NCBI GenBank assembly: GCA_964477085.1 | Contig: CAYZDF010000004.1 | Location: 18,496 to 82,495 of the forward strand | Reading direction: 5' to 3' | DNA length: 64,000 bases | DNA from: Dichloromethanomonas sp964477085 | GTDB lineage: Bacteria > Bacillota > Desulfitobacteriia > Desulfitobacteriales > Syntrophobotulaceae | Part shown: positions 8,492 through 16,647 of the stretch, piece after piece | How positions within the stretch are numbered: position 1 is the stretch's first letter | Layout of the letters: each line of letters starts with the position of its first letter | Translations under genes and position numbers: made by a program | The notes under the pieces: generated by a model | What the model was told of the DNA's origin: nothing | The model's database searches: none | The model's input: the letters and a program-made list of their open reading frames with translations, nothing else

Positions 8492-8899
8492 TTAGTCGGT
8501 AACCTGTATGTTTTCAACATCAATGGCCTGGTCACTGGCAATAATTAAACCAATACTTCCTTCTAAGTCAGGATCGTGAACGATGGTATAGGGGATATTC
8601 ATTTTAGAAGCTAATTTCTGATACTTAGCTCTAAATCGATGATCGATTCCCCCGTGGATTAGCATCTTTCTCGATCTTTTGTCTTCTAATGCTGTTTTCA
8701 CTTCGGGGTAAATGTTTTTTTTCATCACTTGGCCTTTACTTATGGATAGGAGTATGCGCTCACGGAACTCTCCTAAATGATGCCTTTTCTCTTCCAACTT
8801 AAGTTGGGGAGGACCCTGAAGTCCCACAGAAATTGTTTTTTCTAATTCTGTCTTATTGGCTAAATTCTTGATCGCTTCTTTATAGACATCGTTTTCCAA
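8492..8899 (-). CDS. YueI family (DUF1694) protein
   Basis: A 135-residue protein if the TTG at 8897-8899 is used, which lies 8 nt after AGGAG. The frame stays open 20 codons further upstream to 8959, but without a ribosome binding site. The sequence contains SVGLQGPPQLK, LGEFRERI and VYPE-like NIYPEVKTAL, then LIHGGIDHRFRAKYQKLA. These are characteristic of the YueI family, a small cytoplasmic Firmicutes protein of unknown role. It looks related to a nucleotide-binding fold, but I see no catalytic motif. Confidence 0.8.
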   Translation of the reverse strand: MENDVYKEAIKNLANKTELEKTISVGLQGPPQLKLEEKRHHLGEFRERILLSISKGQVMKKNIYPEVKTALEDKRSRKMLIHGGIDHRFRAKYQKLASKMNIPYTIVHDPDLEGSIGLIIASDQAIDVENIQVTD

Positions 8900-8983
8900 T
8901 TGGTTCACTCCTATCTCAATGTGCCTGAACCTTAGAACTTTCCTTTGCAGTATCCCCAACTGGTTTGGCTTTAAACGCTCTCT

Positions 8984-9331
8984 TTATGCGTTTTTATTTT
9001 TGTTGATAAAGACTAATCCCACGAGAAAGAGTGCCAAGGAAAAGAATAAGCTCCAAGGTATAAAAAGGGCTAAGATAATAGCGGGAAGGATATAGATAAT
9101 GGAGAGAAGCCGAAATAACTTTTGGTAATAAGAGAAAAGATTATCTTTATAGATGAATAATCCCGCTGTTGAAAATAGCCAGGATACCATACAGGAAATA
9201 ATCAAAACAAACATCATTTCTACAGGCAGCTGAGGATCCGGTTCTCCCCAGTTAATCTGAAAGAGTACTAGCAGGGCACCTATTCCTAAAGGAATAAATG
9301 GGAAAATCCTTCCCAGAAGCTTCTGATTCAT
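8984..9331 (-). CDS. small integral membrane protein, function unknown
   Basis: 115 residues with about four hydrophobic segments (near 10-25, 38-60, 73-95 and 96-110), and a Lys/Asn-rich cytoplasmic end (INKNKNA). The ATG follows AGGAGGAGAG. It lies between the YueI and DUF1360 genes on the same strand, with gaps of about 85 and 130 bp. I do not recognise the family. Confidence 0.65.
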   Translation of the reverse strand: MNQKLLGRIFPFIPLGIGALLVLFQINWGEPDPQLPVEMMFVLIISCMVSWLFSTAGLFIYKDNLFSYYQKLFRLLSIIYILPAIILALFIPWSLFFSLALFLVGLVFINKNKNA

Positions 9332-9410
9332 CAGACTCTCCTCCTGAACCGCGATTAAACGGTGTTTCTTTGTTCTATTCTAATATATAGATATCCTGCC
9401 TGTAATATGA

Positions 9411-9437
9411 AAAATGGAACAGAACTTTGTCTGTTCC
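9411..9437 (-). terminator. intrinsic terminator of the DUF1360 gene
   Basis: GGAACAGA (9416-9423) / TCTGTTCC (9430-9437) with a 6-nt loop. Read on the minus strand it is followed by ATTTTTC, so it terminates the gene ending at 9462. Confidence 0.7.
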
Positions 9438-9461
9438 TGTTATACTATTCCTGCAGGAAGC

Positions 9462-9776
9462 TTACTGTAAAGGCATACCGGAATCACTCTCATATCGCTG
9501 AATCAAGGGATGAAGCATGACTGCAGTGGCCAGACCAAGATAAGCAGAAATAAAACCGAAGCTTAAAAAAGTGATAATTCCGGATAAGCTGATACTTAGC
9601 GGGTGATGATACAGGAATACAGCTAAACCACACCAAAATCCCTGGCAAAATGGGCATCCAAATAATTTCCGGAAGAAGTATCCCTTCTTCTTGAGGGACT
9701 CTCTAATTCCTTTAAAAAGTATAAAGTCAAAAACAAAGAAACGGATGCTTAATGCTAATAGAAATTCTAAAACCAT
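9462..9776 (-). CDS. DUF1360 membrane protein
   Basis: 104 residues, membrane-associated. The diagnostic GCPFCQGFWCG motif (near residue 40) is that of DUF1360 proteins, which are often found in sporulating Firmicutes. Two or three hydrophobic segments surround it. The paired cysteines could bind a metal or form a disulphide. The biochemical role is unknown. It has its own terminator and no clear operon partner. Confidence 0.8.
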   Translation of the reverse strand: MVLEFLLALSIRFFVFDFILFKGIRESLKKKGYFFRKLFGCPFCQGFWCGLAVFLYHHPLSISLSGIITFLSFGFISAYLGLATAVMLHPLIQRYESDSGMPLQ

Positions 9777-9838
9777 AGGAAGTCACCTTTATCTAATATT
9801 TTTAACAATTTATGGAAAAATGTAAACGCTTGTTACAA

Positions 9839-9864
9839 TAAAACCAACTGTATTACACAGTTGG
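9839..9864 (-). terminator. intrinsic terminator of typA
   Basis: CCAACTGT (9844-9851) / ACAGTTGG (9857-9864) with a 5-nt loop. On the minus strand the stem is followed by TTTTATT. It lies about 105 bp past the typA stop codon. Confidence 0.65.
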
Positions 9865-9969
9865 CTTTCTGAAGAACAGGAGTCATATTATTTTCACAAT
9901 ATTATATTTGATGATAGTTGAAAAAGGAAAATCTTAATCGATTAGTTTAATATTTAGCACCGATATTCT

Positions 9970-11799
9970 TTACTTCCCGCCTAAAGCTCTTTGCTTCTCA
10001 AACCGAACCCTGGCGTTTTTATCCAAATATTTTTTGCGCAATCGAATATTGACTGGAGTTACCTCGACGAATTCGTCATCATTGATATATTCCAAAGCTT
10101 CTTCCAGGCCCAGTATTCTTGGCGGTTCCAGCCTCAGGCTATCATCTGCACCGCTCGCCCGCATATTGGTTAATTGTTTTTTGCGCGTCACATTGAGATC
10201 CAGATCCTGTTCTCTGGAGTTTTCGCCTACTATCATGCCTTCATACACTTTCGTACCGGGATCAATAAACATCCGGCCACGATCCTGCAGCTGATACAAG
10301 GCGTAACTGGTAGCTTCTCCCGGATCAGAAGCGACAAGGGCTCCTCTGCTGCGTCCCTGGATTTCACCCTTGTATGGCTGATATGAGTGGAAGACATGAG
10401 CCATAATACCTTCTCCCCTGGTCTCAGTTAAGAAGTCCCCCCTGAAACCGATTAAACCTCGGGCAGGGATCAAAAACTCCAAACGGGTAATACCACCGGG
10501 CAGATTGATCATATTTTGCATCTCTGCTTTGCGTGACCCTAACAACTCGATGACCGTGCCTGTTACCGTATCGGGAATGTCACAGGTGAGATGCTCATAG
10601 GGTTCACAGCGTACACCATTGACATCTTTAAGGATGACCTCTGGTTTCGATACCTGAAGTTCAAACCCTTCACGGCGCATATTCTCAATCAGAATAGACA
10701 AATGCAGTTCTCCTCGGCCGGAGACCTGGAAAGAATCAGCATTATCTGTTTCTTCCACACGTAGGCTGACATTGGTCTCAATTTCTTTAAATAATCTTTC
10801 CCGAAGTTTACGAGAAGTGACGTGTTTTCCTTCGGTTCCGGCAAAAGGACTGGTATTAACCATGAACATCATGGTGAGTGTTGGTTCGTCGATCTCGATG
10901 GTTGGCAGAGCTTCGGGGTTAAGTGCACAGGTTATGGTCTCACCAATGTTAATGTTAGGGATACCATTAATAGCTACAATATCGCCAGCATTAGCCTCAA
11001 AGACATCAACCCGATTGAGTCCTTCAAAGGTGAAGATTTTTCCGACTTTAACTTTCTCTAGAGACAGATCTCTCTTAATAACTCCTACTGGTGTGTTAGC
11101 CAGGAGTTTTCCTCGAAAAATACGGCCGATGGCGATTTTACCAAGGTAGTCGTTATAATCCAGGGTGGTAACAAGCATCTGCAAAGGGCTGTCAGGATCG
11201 CATTCCGGAGCAGGAATATTTTTAAGAATAGTCTCAAATAAAGGGACTAAGTCATTTGCCATATCATCCGGTTCATAGCCTGCAATTCCCTGTCTGGCTG
11301 AGGTATAGACGACGGAAAAGTCTAACTGCTCCTCATTGGCACCCAACTGTAAGAACAGCTCCAGTACTTCATCCACAACTTCATAAGCACGGGCCTCAGG
11401 ACGGTCAATCTTATTGATGACAACTATCGGTTTAAGATCCAATTCCAGAGCTTTTCTTAAAACGAATTTGGTCTGAGGCATAGGACCTTCGAAAGCATCT
11501 ACGACCAAAAGGACACCATCGACCATCTTTAAGACGCGTTCTACCTCTCCGCCAAAATCAGCATGTCCAGGGGTATCAACAATATTGATTTTGATTCCCT
11601 GCCAATTTATGGCGGTGTTTTTAGCCAGTATTGTAATGCCGCGTTCTCTTTCTAAGTCATTTGAATCCATAACGCGTTCTTCAACTTGTTCGTTGGCGCG
11701 GAATACACCACTTTGTTTCAGCATAACATCTACTAGGCTTGTCTTTCCATGATCAACATGGGCGATAATCGCTAAGTTTCTCAGATTTGCTGGCTGCAT
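9970..11799 (-). CDS. typA: translational GTPase TypA/BipA
   Basis: 609 residues, the normal length for TypA (BipA), a ribosome-associated GTPase of the EF-G/LepA group that assists 50S assembly, notably under stress or cold. The G motifs are complete: AHVDHGKTSL (G1), RGITILAKN (switch I), DTPGHADF (G3) and NKIDRPEA (G4). Domain II and the C-terminal TypA-specific region (HVFHSYQPYKGEI, GRMFIDPGTKVYEGMIVGE, given here as separate motifs) follow. The ATG at 11797-11799 follows CAGGAGAAAA. It is transcribed alone. Confidence 0.97.
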   Translation of the reverse strand: MQPANLRNLAIIAHVDHGKTSLVDVMLKQSGVFRANEQVEERVMDSNDLERERGITILAKNTAINWQGIKINIVDTPGHADFGGEVERVLKMVDGVLLVVDAFEGPMPQTKFVLRKALELDLKPIVVINKIDRPEARAYEVVDEVLELFLQLGANEEQLDFSVVYTSARQGIAGYEPDDMANDLVPLFETILKNIPAPECDPDSPLQMLVTTLDYNDYLGKIAIGRIFRGKLLANTPVGVIKRDLSLEKVKVGKIFTFEGLNRVDVFEANAGDIVAINGIPNINIGETITCALNPEALPTIEIDEPTLTMMFMVNTSPFAGTEGKHVTSRKLRERLFKEIETNVSLRVEETDNADSFQVSGRGELHLSILIENMRREGFELQVSKPEVILKDVNGVRCEPYEHLTCDIPDTVTGTVIELLGSRKAEMQNMINLPGGITRLEFLIPARGLIGFRGDFLTETRGEGIMAHVFHSYQPYKGEIQGRSRGALVASDPGEATSYALYQLQDRGRMFIDPGTKVYEGMIVGENSREQDLDLNVTRKKQLTNMRASGADDSLRLEPPRILGLEEALEYINDDEFVEVTPVNIRLRKKYLDKNARVRFEKQRALGGK

Positions 11800-11943
11800 T
11801 TTAATTTTCTCCTGTCATCTATATTAAATAGGTTTGTATTGAACTCTAAAATATAACAATTTAGAGGCACAACCTTTAATATTATAATACTTTTCGTTAG
11901 ATTTTCAAATTAATTATGAGTAAAACATAAGTAAATATTGATG

Positions 11944-12002
11944 GAGTATGACAACATACTCATAATAAACCTTATTTTTTAAGTGATTAAGAGGGCTCTT
12001 AA
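11944..12002. promoter_or_regulatory. two palindromes between typA and the CHAP gene
   Basis: GAGTATG (11944-11950) and CATACTC (11955-11961) form an inverted repeat with a 4-nt spacer. TTAAGAG (11987-11993) and CTCTTAA (11996-12002) form another with a 2-nt centre. Both lie in the divergent promoter region between typA and the gene at 12079, where operators are expected. Neither matches a regulator site I know. Confidence 0.35.
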
Positions 12003-12078
12003 CTTGCGTAACACCATTGAGAACGGTATAATTTCTCATGTCTTTTAGTTTTTACTTCATTGGCTCAGGAGGGCATAG

Positions 12079-12792
12079 ATGAGACACAGACAACATTGTA
12101 ACGACTTTCAATTGTCCAAGAGGGTAACCAGAAGAGGAAGGAAACCAGTTAAGATGGGCTTGGTTCTCATCGTTATGGCAGTAATGATTGTCACTGGCTC
12201 CAGAATAATATCCTCTCACAAAGCTTCGATTGATCCCAGCTATGGTTCACAACATACGGTGAATGTCCAGGCTAATACTAACGGTATGAAAGCTGCTCGT
12301 CAAAGTGAAGTACAAGCTGGTACTAAGATTGATTCATATAAAGGAGTTGCAGTCTATTCCAACGGAAGTAATTTTATGTCCAGTCATGGTCTGAGCTATA
12401 GCGAAGATGGTTATTATTACGGTTATAAGTGGCAGTGTGTGGAATATGTCAAACGATTCTACTACGAAAAACTTGGGCACCAAATGCCGGATGGTGCTGG
12501 ACATGCCAAGTATTTTTTTAATCCCATGCTGGAACAGGGCGATTTTAATGAGCAACGAGGCTTGACCCAGTATCAGAATGGTGGAAATATTAGCCCTAAA
12601 GAAGATGATTTGCTTGTATTTAATGATGGGGTTTACGGCCATGTCGCGATTATCAGTGAAGTTGAAGATGGTTGGATAGAAGTTATTCAACAAAACTCTG
12701 AAGTCTCCAGAGAAAGATATAAGCTTAAGAAGAAGAACGGCAATTATTATATTGAAGGAGAACGCCAACCGGCAGGATGGCTAAGAATTTGA
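12079..12792 (+). CDS. membrane-anchored CHAP-domain amidase/peptidase
   Basis: 237 residues. A basic N-terminus is followed by a signal anchor (about residues 27-45, LVLIVMAVMIVTGS), a polar linker and a C-terminal CHAP domain. The catalytic cysteine is in WQCVEYVKRFYY and the histidine in GHVAIISEV, with PKEDDLLVF between them, as in CHAP/glutathionylspermidine-amidase-like enzymes. These cut cell-wall peptides or amide bonds. It would act on the outer face of the membrane. The ATG follows CAGGAGGGC. A terminator follows at once, so it is monocistronic. Confidence 0.85.
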   Translation: MRHRQHCNDFQLSKRVTRRGRKPVKMGLVLIVMAVMIVTGSRIISSHKASIDPSYGSQHTVNVQANTNGMKAARQSEVQAGTKIDSYKGVAVYSNGSNFMSSHGLSYSEDGYYYGYKWQCVEYVKRFYYEKLGHQMPDGAGHAKYFFNPMLEQGDFNEQRGLTQYQNGGNISPKEDDLLVFNDGVYGHVAIISEVEDGWIEVIQQNSEVSRERYKLKKKNGNYYIEGERQPAGWLRI

Positions 12793-12798
12793 ATTTCC

Positions 12799-12827
12799 AG
12801 ACAGCTTAAAGGCTGTCTTTTCTTTTT
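12799..12827 (+). terminator. intrinsic terminator of the CHAP gene
   Basis: AGACAGC (12799-12805) / GCTGTCT (12812-12818) with a 6-nt loop is followed by TTTCTTTTT. Confidence 0.8.
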
Positions 12828-13010
12828 CATATTATTCTTCATCATCTTAAGTTACGCTCTGTATTTGTATTATGTTCAGGCTTCATACATTTAGGTTATC
12901 CTTATCCAAGTTGTTTTATTGAAAAATTCTTTTAGCGATTTTGTAATATTTCAAAGCAATTATTGGAAATAATACTATCGTAAAGTTTATTGATAAAGGA
13001 GTATCTCAGG

Positions 13011-13652
13011 ATGAGAATTCCCAATCATATCGGTGTAATTCCGGATGGCAACAGAAGATGGGCTGTTGAACGTGGTATGACCAAAGAAATGGGATATCAG
13101 GAAGGCCTGGAACCGGGACTTAAAATTCTAAAGCTTTGTCAGAAAGCCGGAGTTAAAGAATTGACGTATTATGGGTTTACTGCGGACAATACAAAGAGGC
13201 CAGCAGCTCAAACGAAAGCATTTGTTCAAGCCTGTATCGATGCCATAGAGTTAATAGCAAACGAAGATGTCTCACTGCTTGTTATAGGCAACACAGAGTC
13301 TAAGGTTTTTCCGAAGGAACTTCTTCCGTATACCAATCGTACAAACTTTGGTAAAGGCGGAATTAAGGTAAACTTCCTGGTCAACTATGGTTGGGAGTGG
13401 GATCTTGGAAATCTTATTGCCAGTGAACAAAAAAGGACTCAAATTTTAAAGTCAATTAAATCTAATGATGTTTCCCGGGTAGATCTGTTGATACGATGGG
13501 GAGGTCGAAGACGTTTAAGCGGTTTCCTGCCGGCCCAATGTGTCTATGCTGATTTCTTTGTAATTGATGAATATTGGCCTGATTTTAAGGATGATCATTT
13601 TTACGCAGCCTTAAATTGGTATAATACTCAGGATATAACTTTAGGTGGCTAA
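13011..13652 (+). CDS. short cis-prenyltransferase (undecaprenyl-diphosphate-synthase family)
   Basis: 213 residues from ATG 13011 (AAAGGAG 12 nt upstream); an upstream in-frame start at 12990 lacks a site. The opening HIGVIPDGNRRWA matches the active-site aspartate loop of UppS, but the usual MDGN is IPDGN. Later motifs are also modified: YGFTADNTKRP in place of FSTENWKRP, and LIRWGGRRRLSGFL in place of the usual RTSGE-type loop. It is about 35 residues shorter than housekeeping UppS. It probably condenses isopentenyl diphosphate onto an allylic diphosphate, but the chain length and physiological product are unknown. It is likely a paralogue and not the essential UppS. Confidence 0.8.
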   Translation: MRIPNHIGVIPDGNRRWAVERGMTKEMGYQEGLEPGLKILKLCQKAGVKELTYYGFTADNTKRPAAQTKAFVQACIDAIELIANEDVSLLVIGNTESKVFPKELLPYTNRTNFGKGGIKVNFLVNYGWEWDLGNLIASEQKRTQILKSIKSNDVSRVDLLIRWGGRRRLSGFLPAQCVYADFFVIDEYWPDFKDDHFYAALNWYNTQDITLGG

Positions 13653-13730
13653 GAGGGAAACGGTAGATTTTTAAACATATTAAGAATGGTAGATATAGGT
13701 GATAAGGTTATTTACAGATAGAAAAGATTA

Positions 13731-13758
13731 ACCGGTCTTATTAAAAAGACCGGTATTT
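13731..13758. terminator. bidirectional terminator between convergent genes
   Basis: ACCGGTCTT (13731-13739) / AAGACCGGT (13746-13754) lies between the prenyltransferase gene and the convergent ymaF-like gene, with T-rich flanks on both sides. Confidence 0.7.
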
Positions 13759-13787
13759 GTATTGGTACAGATATCTTAAGCCATCTG

Positions 13788-14102
13788 CTAGGCATGTCGA
13801 AAAAGATGAGAGTATAAAGCTTGATCCATAAGAGAGTTATAATGATGGTTATGCTGATTATCGATGGTCGTCTGTCCATAATATTGATGGGTGTGTCCCC
13901 CTCCTGCTAAAGGAATGGCTGGGCCACTAACCCCGTGAAAGTAATGAACATGGCCAAAGTCATAGGTGGTGACTCCCTGATAATGATGAACATGACTGGT
14001 TCCTGTTGGAATTTCTACTCCGCTTGTACCAGCCATTTGATGAACATGGCCTCGGTCGAAAGTGGTTATATTCTTAAAACGATGGACATGAAATGAATAC
14101 AC
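13788..14102 (-). CDS. YmaF-like histidine-rich repeat protein
   Basis: 104 residues, of which about one in five is histidine. The motif HVH/HTH/HNH recurs about every 18-20 residues (HVHRF, GHVHQM, SHVHHY, GHVHYF, GHTHQY, HNHHYN). It is separated by TTFD/TTYD and by Gly-rich turns carrying S(G)..IP. This is the YmaF family layout. The GTG start at 14100-14102 follows GGGGAGGTG. Metal binding is a reasonable inference from the regular histidine pairs, but no function is established that I know of. Confidence 0.8.
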   Translation of the reverse strand: MYSFHVHRFKNITTFDRGHVHQMAGTSGVEIPTGTSHVHHYQGVTTYDFGHVHYFHGVSGPAIPLAGGGHTHQYYGQTTIDNQHNHHYNSLMDQALYSHLFRHA

Positions 14103-14235
14103 TTAAACACCTCCCCAAAAAAGATATAAACGAGGAACATATTTCCAATAAACAGATATGATATGTATATGCTAACCTTGTCAATGATGTCCATCTTAGT
14201 AGTATGAGCTGGTAAGAGTGTCCTAATTATAAGAC

Positions 14236-14265
14236 TTGACAGATGAGCATATGATTTGTTACTAT
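14236..14265 (+). promoter_or_regulatory. sigma-A promoter of the leuA leader
   Basis: TTGACA at 14236-14241 and TACTAT at 14260-14265 are separated by 18 bp. The predicted start near 14272 coincides with the beginning of the T-box leader. Confidence 0.65.
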
Positions 14266-14271
14266 TGAATG

Positions 14272-14554
14272 CAATAATCCAAAATGACGATGACAGGGAA
14301 CAGTAAGCTAATATGCCTGTACAGAGAGCCGTTGGTTGGTGGAAAGCGGTCAGGAAAAAATGCTGAACTCCCCCTTGAGTTGCCGACCGAACCCCTTGTG
14401 GCAGTAGGAACGGACGGAGACTTCCACCGTTAAAAGGAAGGGGATATCGGAATGTATTTTCCCGCATCCTTTAAGAGTGAACGACAATACGTCGTTAATT
14501 TGAGTGGTACCGCGAAGTAAAACCTTCGTCTCAGAACAGAGACGAAGGTTTTTT
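14272..14554 (+). promoter_or_regulatory. leucine-specific T-box riboswitch
   Basis: The leader contains the Stem I landmarks GGAACAGTAAGC, AGAGAGCC and GGTTGGTGG. The conserved T-box sequence GAGTGGTACCGCG follows at 14502-14514. Next is a strong terminator stem, AACCTTCGTCTC (14521-14532) / GAGACGAAGGTT (14539-14550), with TTTT. The likely specifier codon in TGAACTCCC is CTC (14368-14370), for leucine. Uncharged tRNA-Leu would pair with it and with the T-box and so prevent termination. This agrees with the downstream gene leuA. Confidence 0.9.
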
Positions 14555-14557
14555 GAC

Positions 14558-14657
14558 GTCCATGGAGGGACTAATGCCGCGGTGCCATGGAGGGCAAGGA
14601 GCGGCAAGTCCATGGAGGGACTAATGCCGCGGTGCCATGGAGGGCAAGGAGCGGCAA
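14558..14657 (+). repeat. two tandem copies of a 50-bp structured repeat
   Basis: Identical 50-bp units occupy 14558-14607 and 14608-14657, followed by the first four bases of a third copy. Each unit can form GTCC-ATGGAG-GGAC. It can also form TGCC-ATGGAG-GGCA, nested inside a TGCCGC/GCGGCA stem, so both hairpins present the same ATGGAG loop. It is more GC-rich than its surroundings and lies between the T-box terminator and leuA. This may be a dispersed intergenic element; its function is unknown. Confidence 0.85.
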
Positions 14658-14686
14658 GTCCCCCTTATTAAATGGGAGGTGGTTCG

Positions 14687-14734
14687 ATGGAAACGGACCT
14701 TAGCGACCTTCAAATACAGTTAAATCAAAAATAA
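14687..14734 (+). other. possible 15-codon leader ORF upstream of leuA
   Basis: ATG at 14687 follows GGGAGGTGG and opens a 15-residue frame (METDLSDLQIQLNQK) ending 35 bp before leuA. It has three leucines, which is not enough to suggest classical attenuation. It could be a translated leader, a gene remnant or chance. Confidence 0.25.
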
Positions 14735-14769
14735 TAGAATATTACGAAAGAATTTAGGAGGAATTTAAG

Positions 14770-16326
14770 ATGCGTAAACTTTACTTTTTTGATACAACCC
14801 TTAGGGATGGTGAACAATCACTGGGCATCACCCTGAATGTCAAGGAAAAACTGGAGATAGCCAATCAAATTATAAGACTTGGAGTTGATGTTCTGGAAGC
14901 AGGGTTTCCGGCATCTTCCCCAGGGGATTTTGAGTCTGTAAGAATCATCAGTAAAGAAGTAAAAGGAATTACTGTCTGTGGTCTTACCCGTTGTGTAGAA
15001 AGCGATATTGATATCTGTGCAGAGGCGTTACAAGAGGCGGAGTATCCCAGAATCCATACCGGAATAGCGGTATCTCCTATTCATATGGAAAAGAAGCTTA
15101 AACTACAACCTGAGCAGGTCATTGAAAGAGCTGTAGCTGCAGTCAAGCATGCCAAACGGTATGTTGGTGATGTTGAGTTCTACGCTGAGGACGCTTTTAG
15201 GAGTGAAAAAACTTTTCTGGTGAGACTTTTTGAAAGAGTTATAGTGGCTGGGGCGACTGTCATCAATATCCCTGATACGGTAGGATATGCGACTCCCTGG
15301 GAATTTGGAGAACTGGTAACCTATGTCAAGAACCATGTCAGCAATATTGATAAGGTTAAAGTAAGTGTTCACTGTCATAATGACCTTGGAATGGCCACTG
15401 CAAATGCTCTCGCTGGGATCTACGCAGGAGCTGACCAGGTTGAAGGAACCATCAATGGAATTGGTGAAAGAGCAGGTAATACAGCTTTAGAAGAAGTGCT
15501 GATGGCAATCTATACCCAAAGGGAACGATATGGGATTGACCTGCACGTTAATACCAAGGAGATCGCAGCTACCAGCAGGTTAGTCTCAACCATTACAGGT
15601 GTACCTGTACCCAACCATAAAGCTATTGTAGGTATGAATGCCTTCATGCATGCATCCGGTATCCATCAGGACGGAGTGTTAAAGGAAACCCAAACTTATG
15701 AAATCATCGATCCAGAAATCATCGGAGTTCCCAGGAACCAGATTGTTCTTTCCGCAAGGTCAGGAAGGCATGCACTTAAGCATCGTATGGATGAATTGGG
15801 ATATTATTTGCATGATGAGGAACTGGACAGAATATATCAAGAATTTTTAATTCTTGCGGATAAGAAGCAAGAGGTCTATGATGAAGACCTCCATGCGCTG
15901 ATGGGGGTAGGGAATCTGGAGCAAGGCAGTTTACGGGTCAAGAATATTTCTGTTGCTACCACGGGAACAGATTCTGCTACAGCCACGGTGACACTGGTTT
16001 GTGATGGGGTAGAGGCCACCGATGCTGCTATCGGTAATGGCCCGGTCGATGCCGTCTTCAAAGCGATAGATAGAATAACAGGCAACCAGGCTAAGTTGGA
16101 AGACTTCAGTCTTAAATCGGTGAGCAAAGGTACAGAAGCACAGGGTAACGCAACGGTCAAGATAGCAGCCGATGACAAACATTATATTGGCAAAGGAATT
16201 AGCACCGATATCATCTACGCCAGTGCCAAAGCCTATGTTGAAGCCGTATCCAAGGTATTTGGAGGAGTTAAGTATATTAAAGGAATCGGAATTACTGTTG
16301 CTGGAAATACTACAGCTGGTAACTGA
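14770..16326 (+). CDS. leuA: 2-isopropylmalate synthase LeuA
   Basis: 518 residues, the size of bacterial LeuA. It condenses acetyl-CoA with 2-oxoisovalerate, the first committed step of leucine synthesis. The DRE-TIM barrel begins FDTTLRDGEQSLG, with the metal ligands in VHCHNDLGMA and the NGIGERAGN motif. The mid-protein HASGIHQDG motif is also typical of LeuA. The C-terminal ~130 residues (NISVATTGTDSATATV and TDIIYASAKAYVEA) form the leucine-sensing LeuA_dimer domain. The ATG follows TAGGAGG. The leucine T-box upstream separates it from citramalate synthase and homocitrate synthase relatives. leuBCD are not adjacent. Confidence 0.94.
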   Translation: MRKLYFFDTTLRDGEQSLGITLNVKEKLEIANQIIRLGVDVLEAGFPASSPGDFESVRIISKEVKGITVCGLTRCVESDIDICAEALQEAEYPRIHTGIAVSPIHMEKKLKLQPEQVIERAVAAVKHAKRYVGDVEFYAEDAFRSEKTFLVRLFERVIVAGATVINIPDTVGYATPWEFGELVTYVKNHVSNIDKVKVSVHCHNDLGMATANALAGIYAGADQVEGTINGIGERAGNTALEEVLMAIYTQRERYGIDLHVNTKEIAATSRLVSTITGVPVPNHKAIVGMNAFMHASGIHQDGVLKETQTYEIIDPEIIGVPRNQIVLSARSGRHALKHRMDELGYYLHDEELDRIYQEFLILADKKQEVYDEDLHALMGVGNLEQGSLRVKNISVATTGTDSATATVTLVCDGVEATDAAIGNGPVDAVFKAIDRITGNQAKLEDFSLKSVSKGTEAQGNATVKIAADDKHYIGKGISTDIIYASAKAYVEAVSKVFGGVKYIKGIGITVAGNTTAGN

Positions 16327-16461
16327 ATCAATCTTAAATAAAACCTGCTATTTATGTTTCGAATAGACCTTTTAGGACAACAGATTATGAGATGGTAAAA
16401 ACAAGCATATCTTAATCGAATAATATAAAAATTGATGGTGTTGGTTTCAGACACTTTGTTA

Positions 16462-16489
16462 CGGGGAGGGAAATGCTAAGCCCTCCTCG
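16462..16489 (+). terminator. stem-loop downstream of leuA
   Basis: CGGGGAGGG (16462-16470) / CCCTCCTCG (16481-16489) can form a 9-bp stem with one wobble pair and a 10-nt loop. It lies 135 bp after leuA in the 321-bp gap to the next gene. The T-tract is poor, so terminator function is only likely. Apart from this and the promoter at 16580 I see nothing in the gap. Confidence 0.4.
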
Positions 16490-16579
16490 AATACTATTTA
16501 TATCTCTAAAACATAAAATAGTAAGAACATCTTATTTATTCATAATTGGACAAAGCTTGCAAATTGGGTAATAAAATTA

Positions 16580-16608
16580 TTGACACCTGTACTATATCTT
16601 GTTAGTAA
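16580..16608 (+). promoter_or_regulatory. sigma-A promoter for the hydrolase gene
   Basis: TTGACA at 16580-16585 and TAGTAA at 16603-16608 with 17-bp spacing, 39 bp upstream of the ATG at 16648. Confidence 0.6.
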
Positions 16609-16647
16609 TTGGATTTATGACGTATTAAGAGTAATAAAGAGGTTTTT

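Noticed and set aside
14260..14560. Amino acid specificity other than leucine for the T-box
   Set aside because: The CTC in TGAACTCCC is in the usual specifier setting and agrees with leuA; neighbouring triplets are less well placed.
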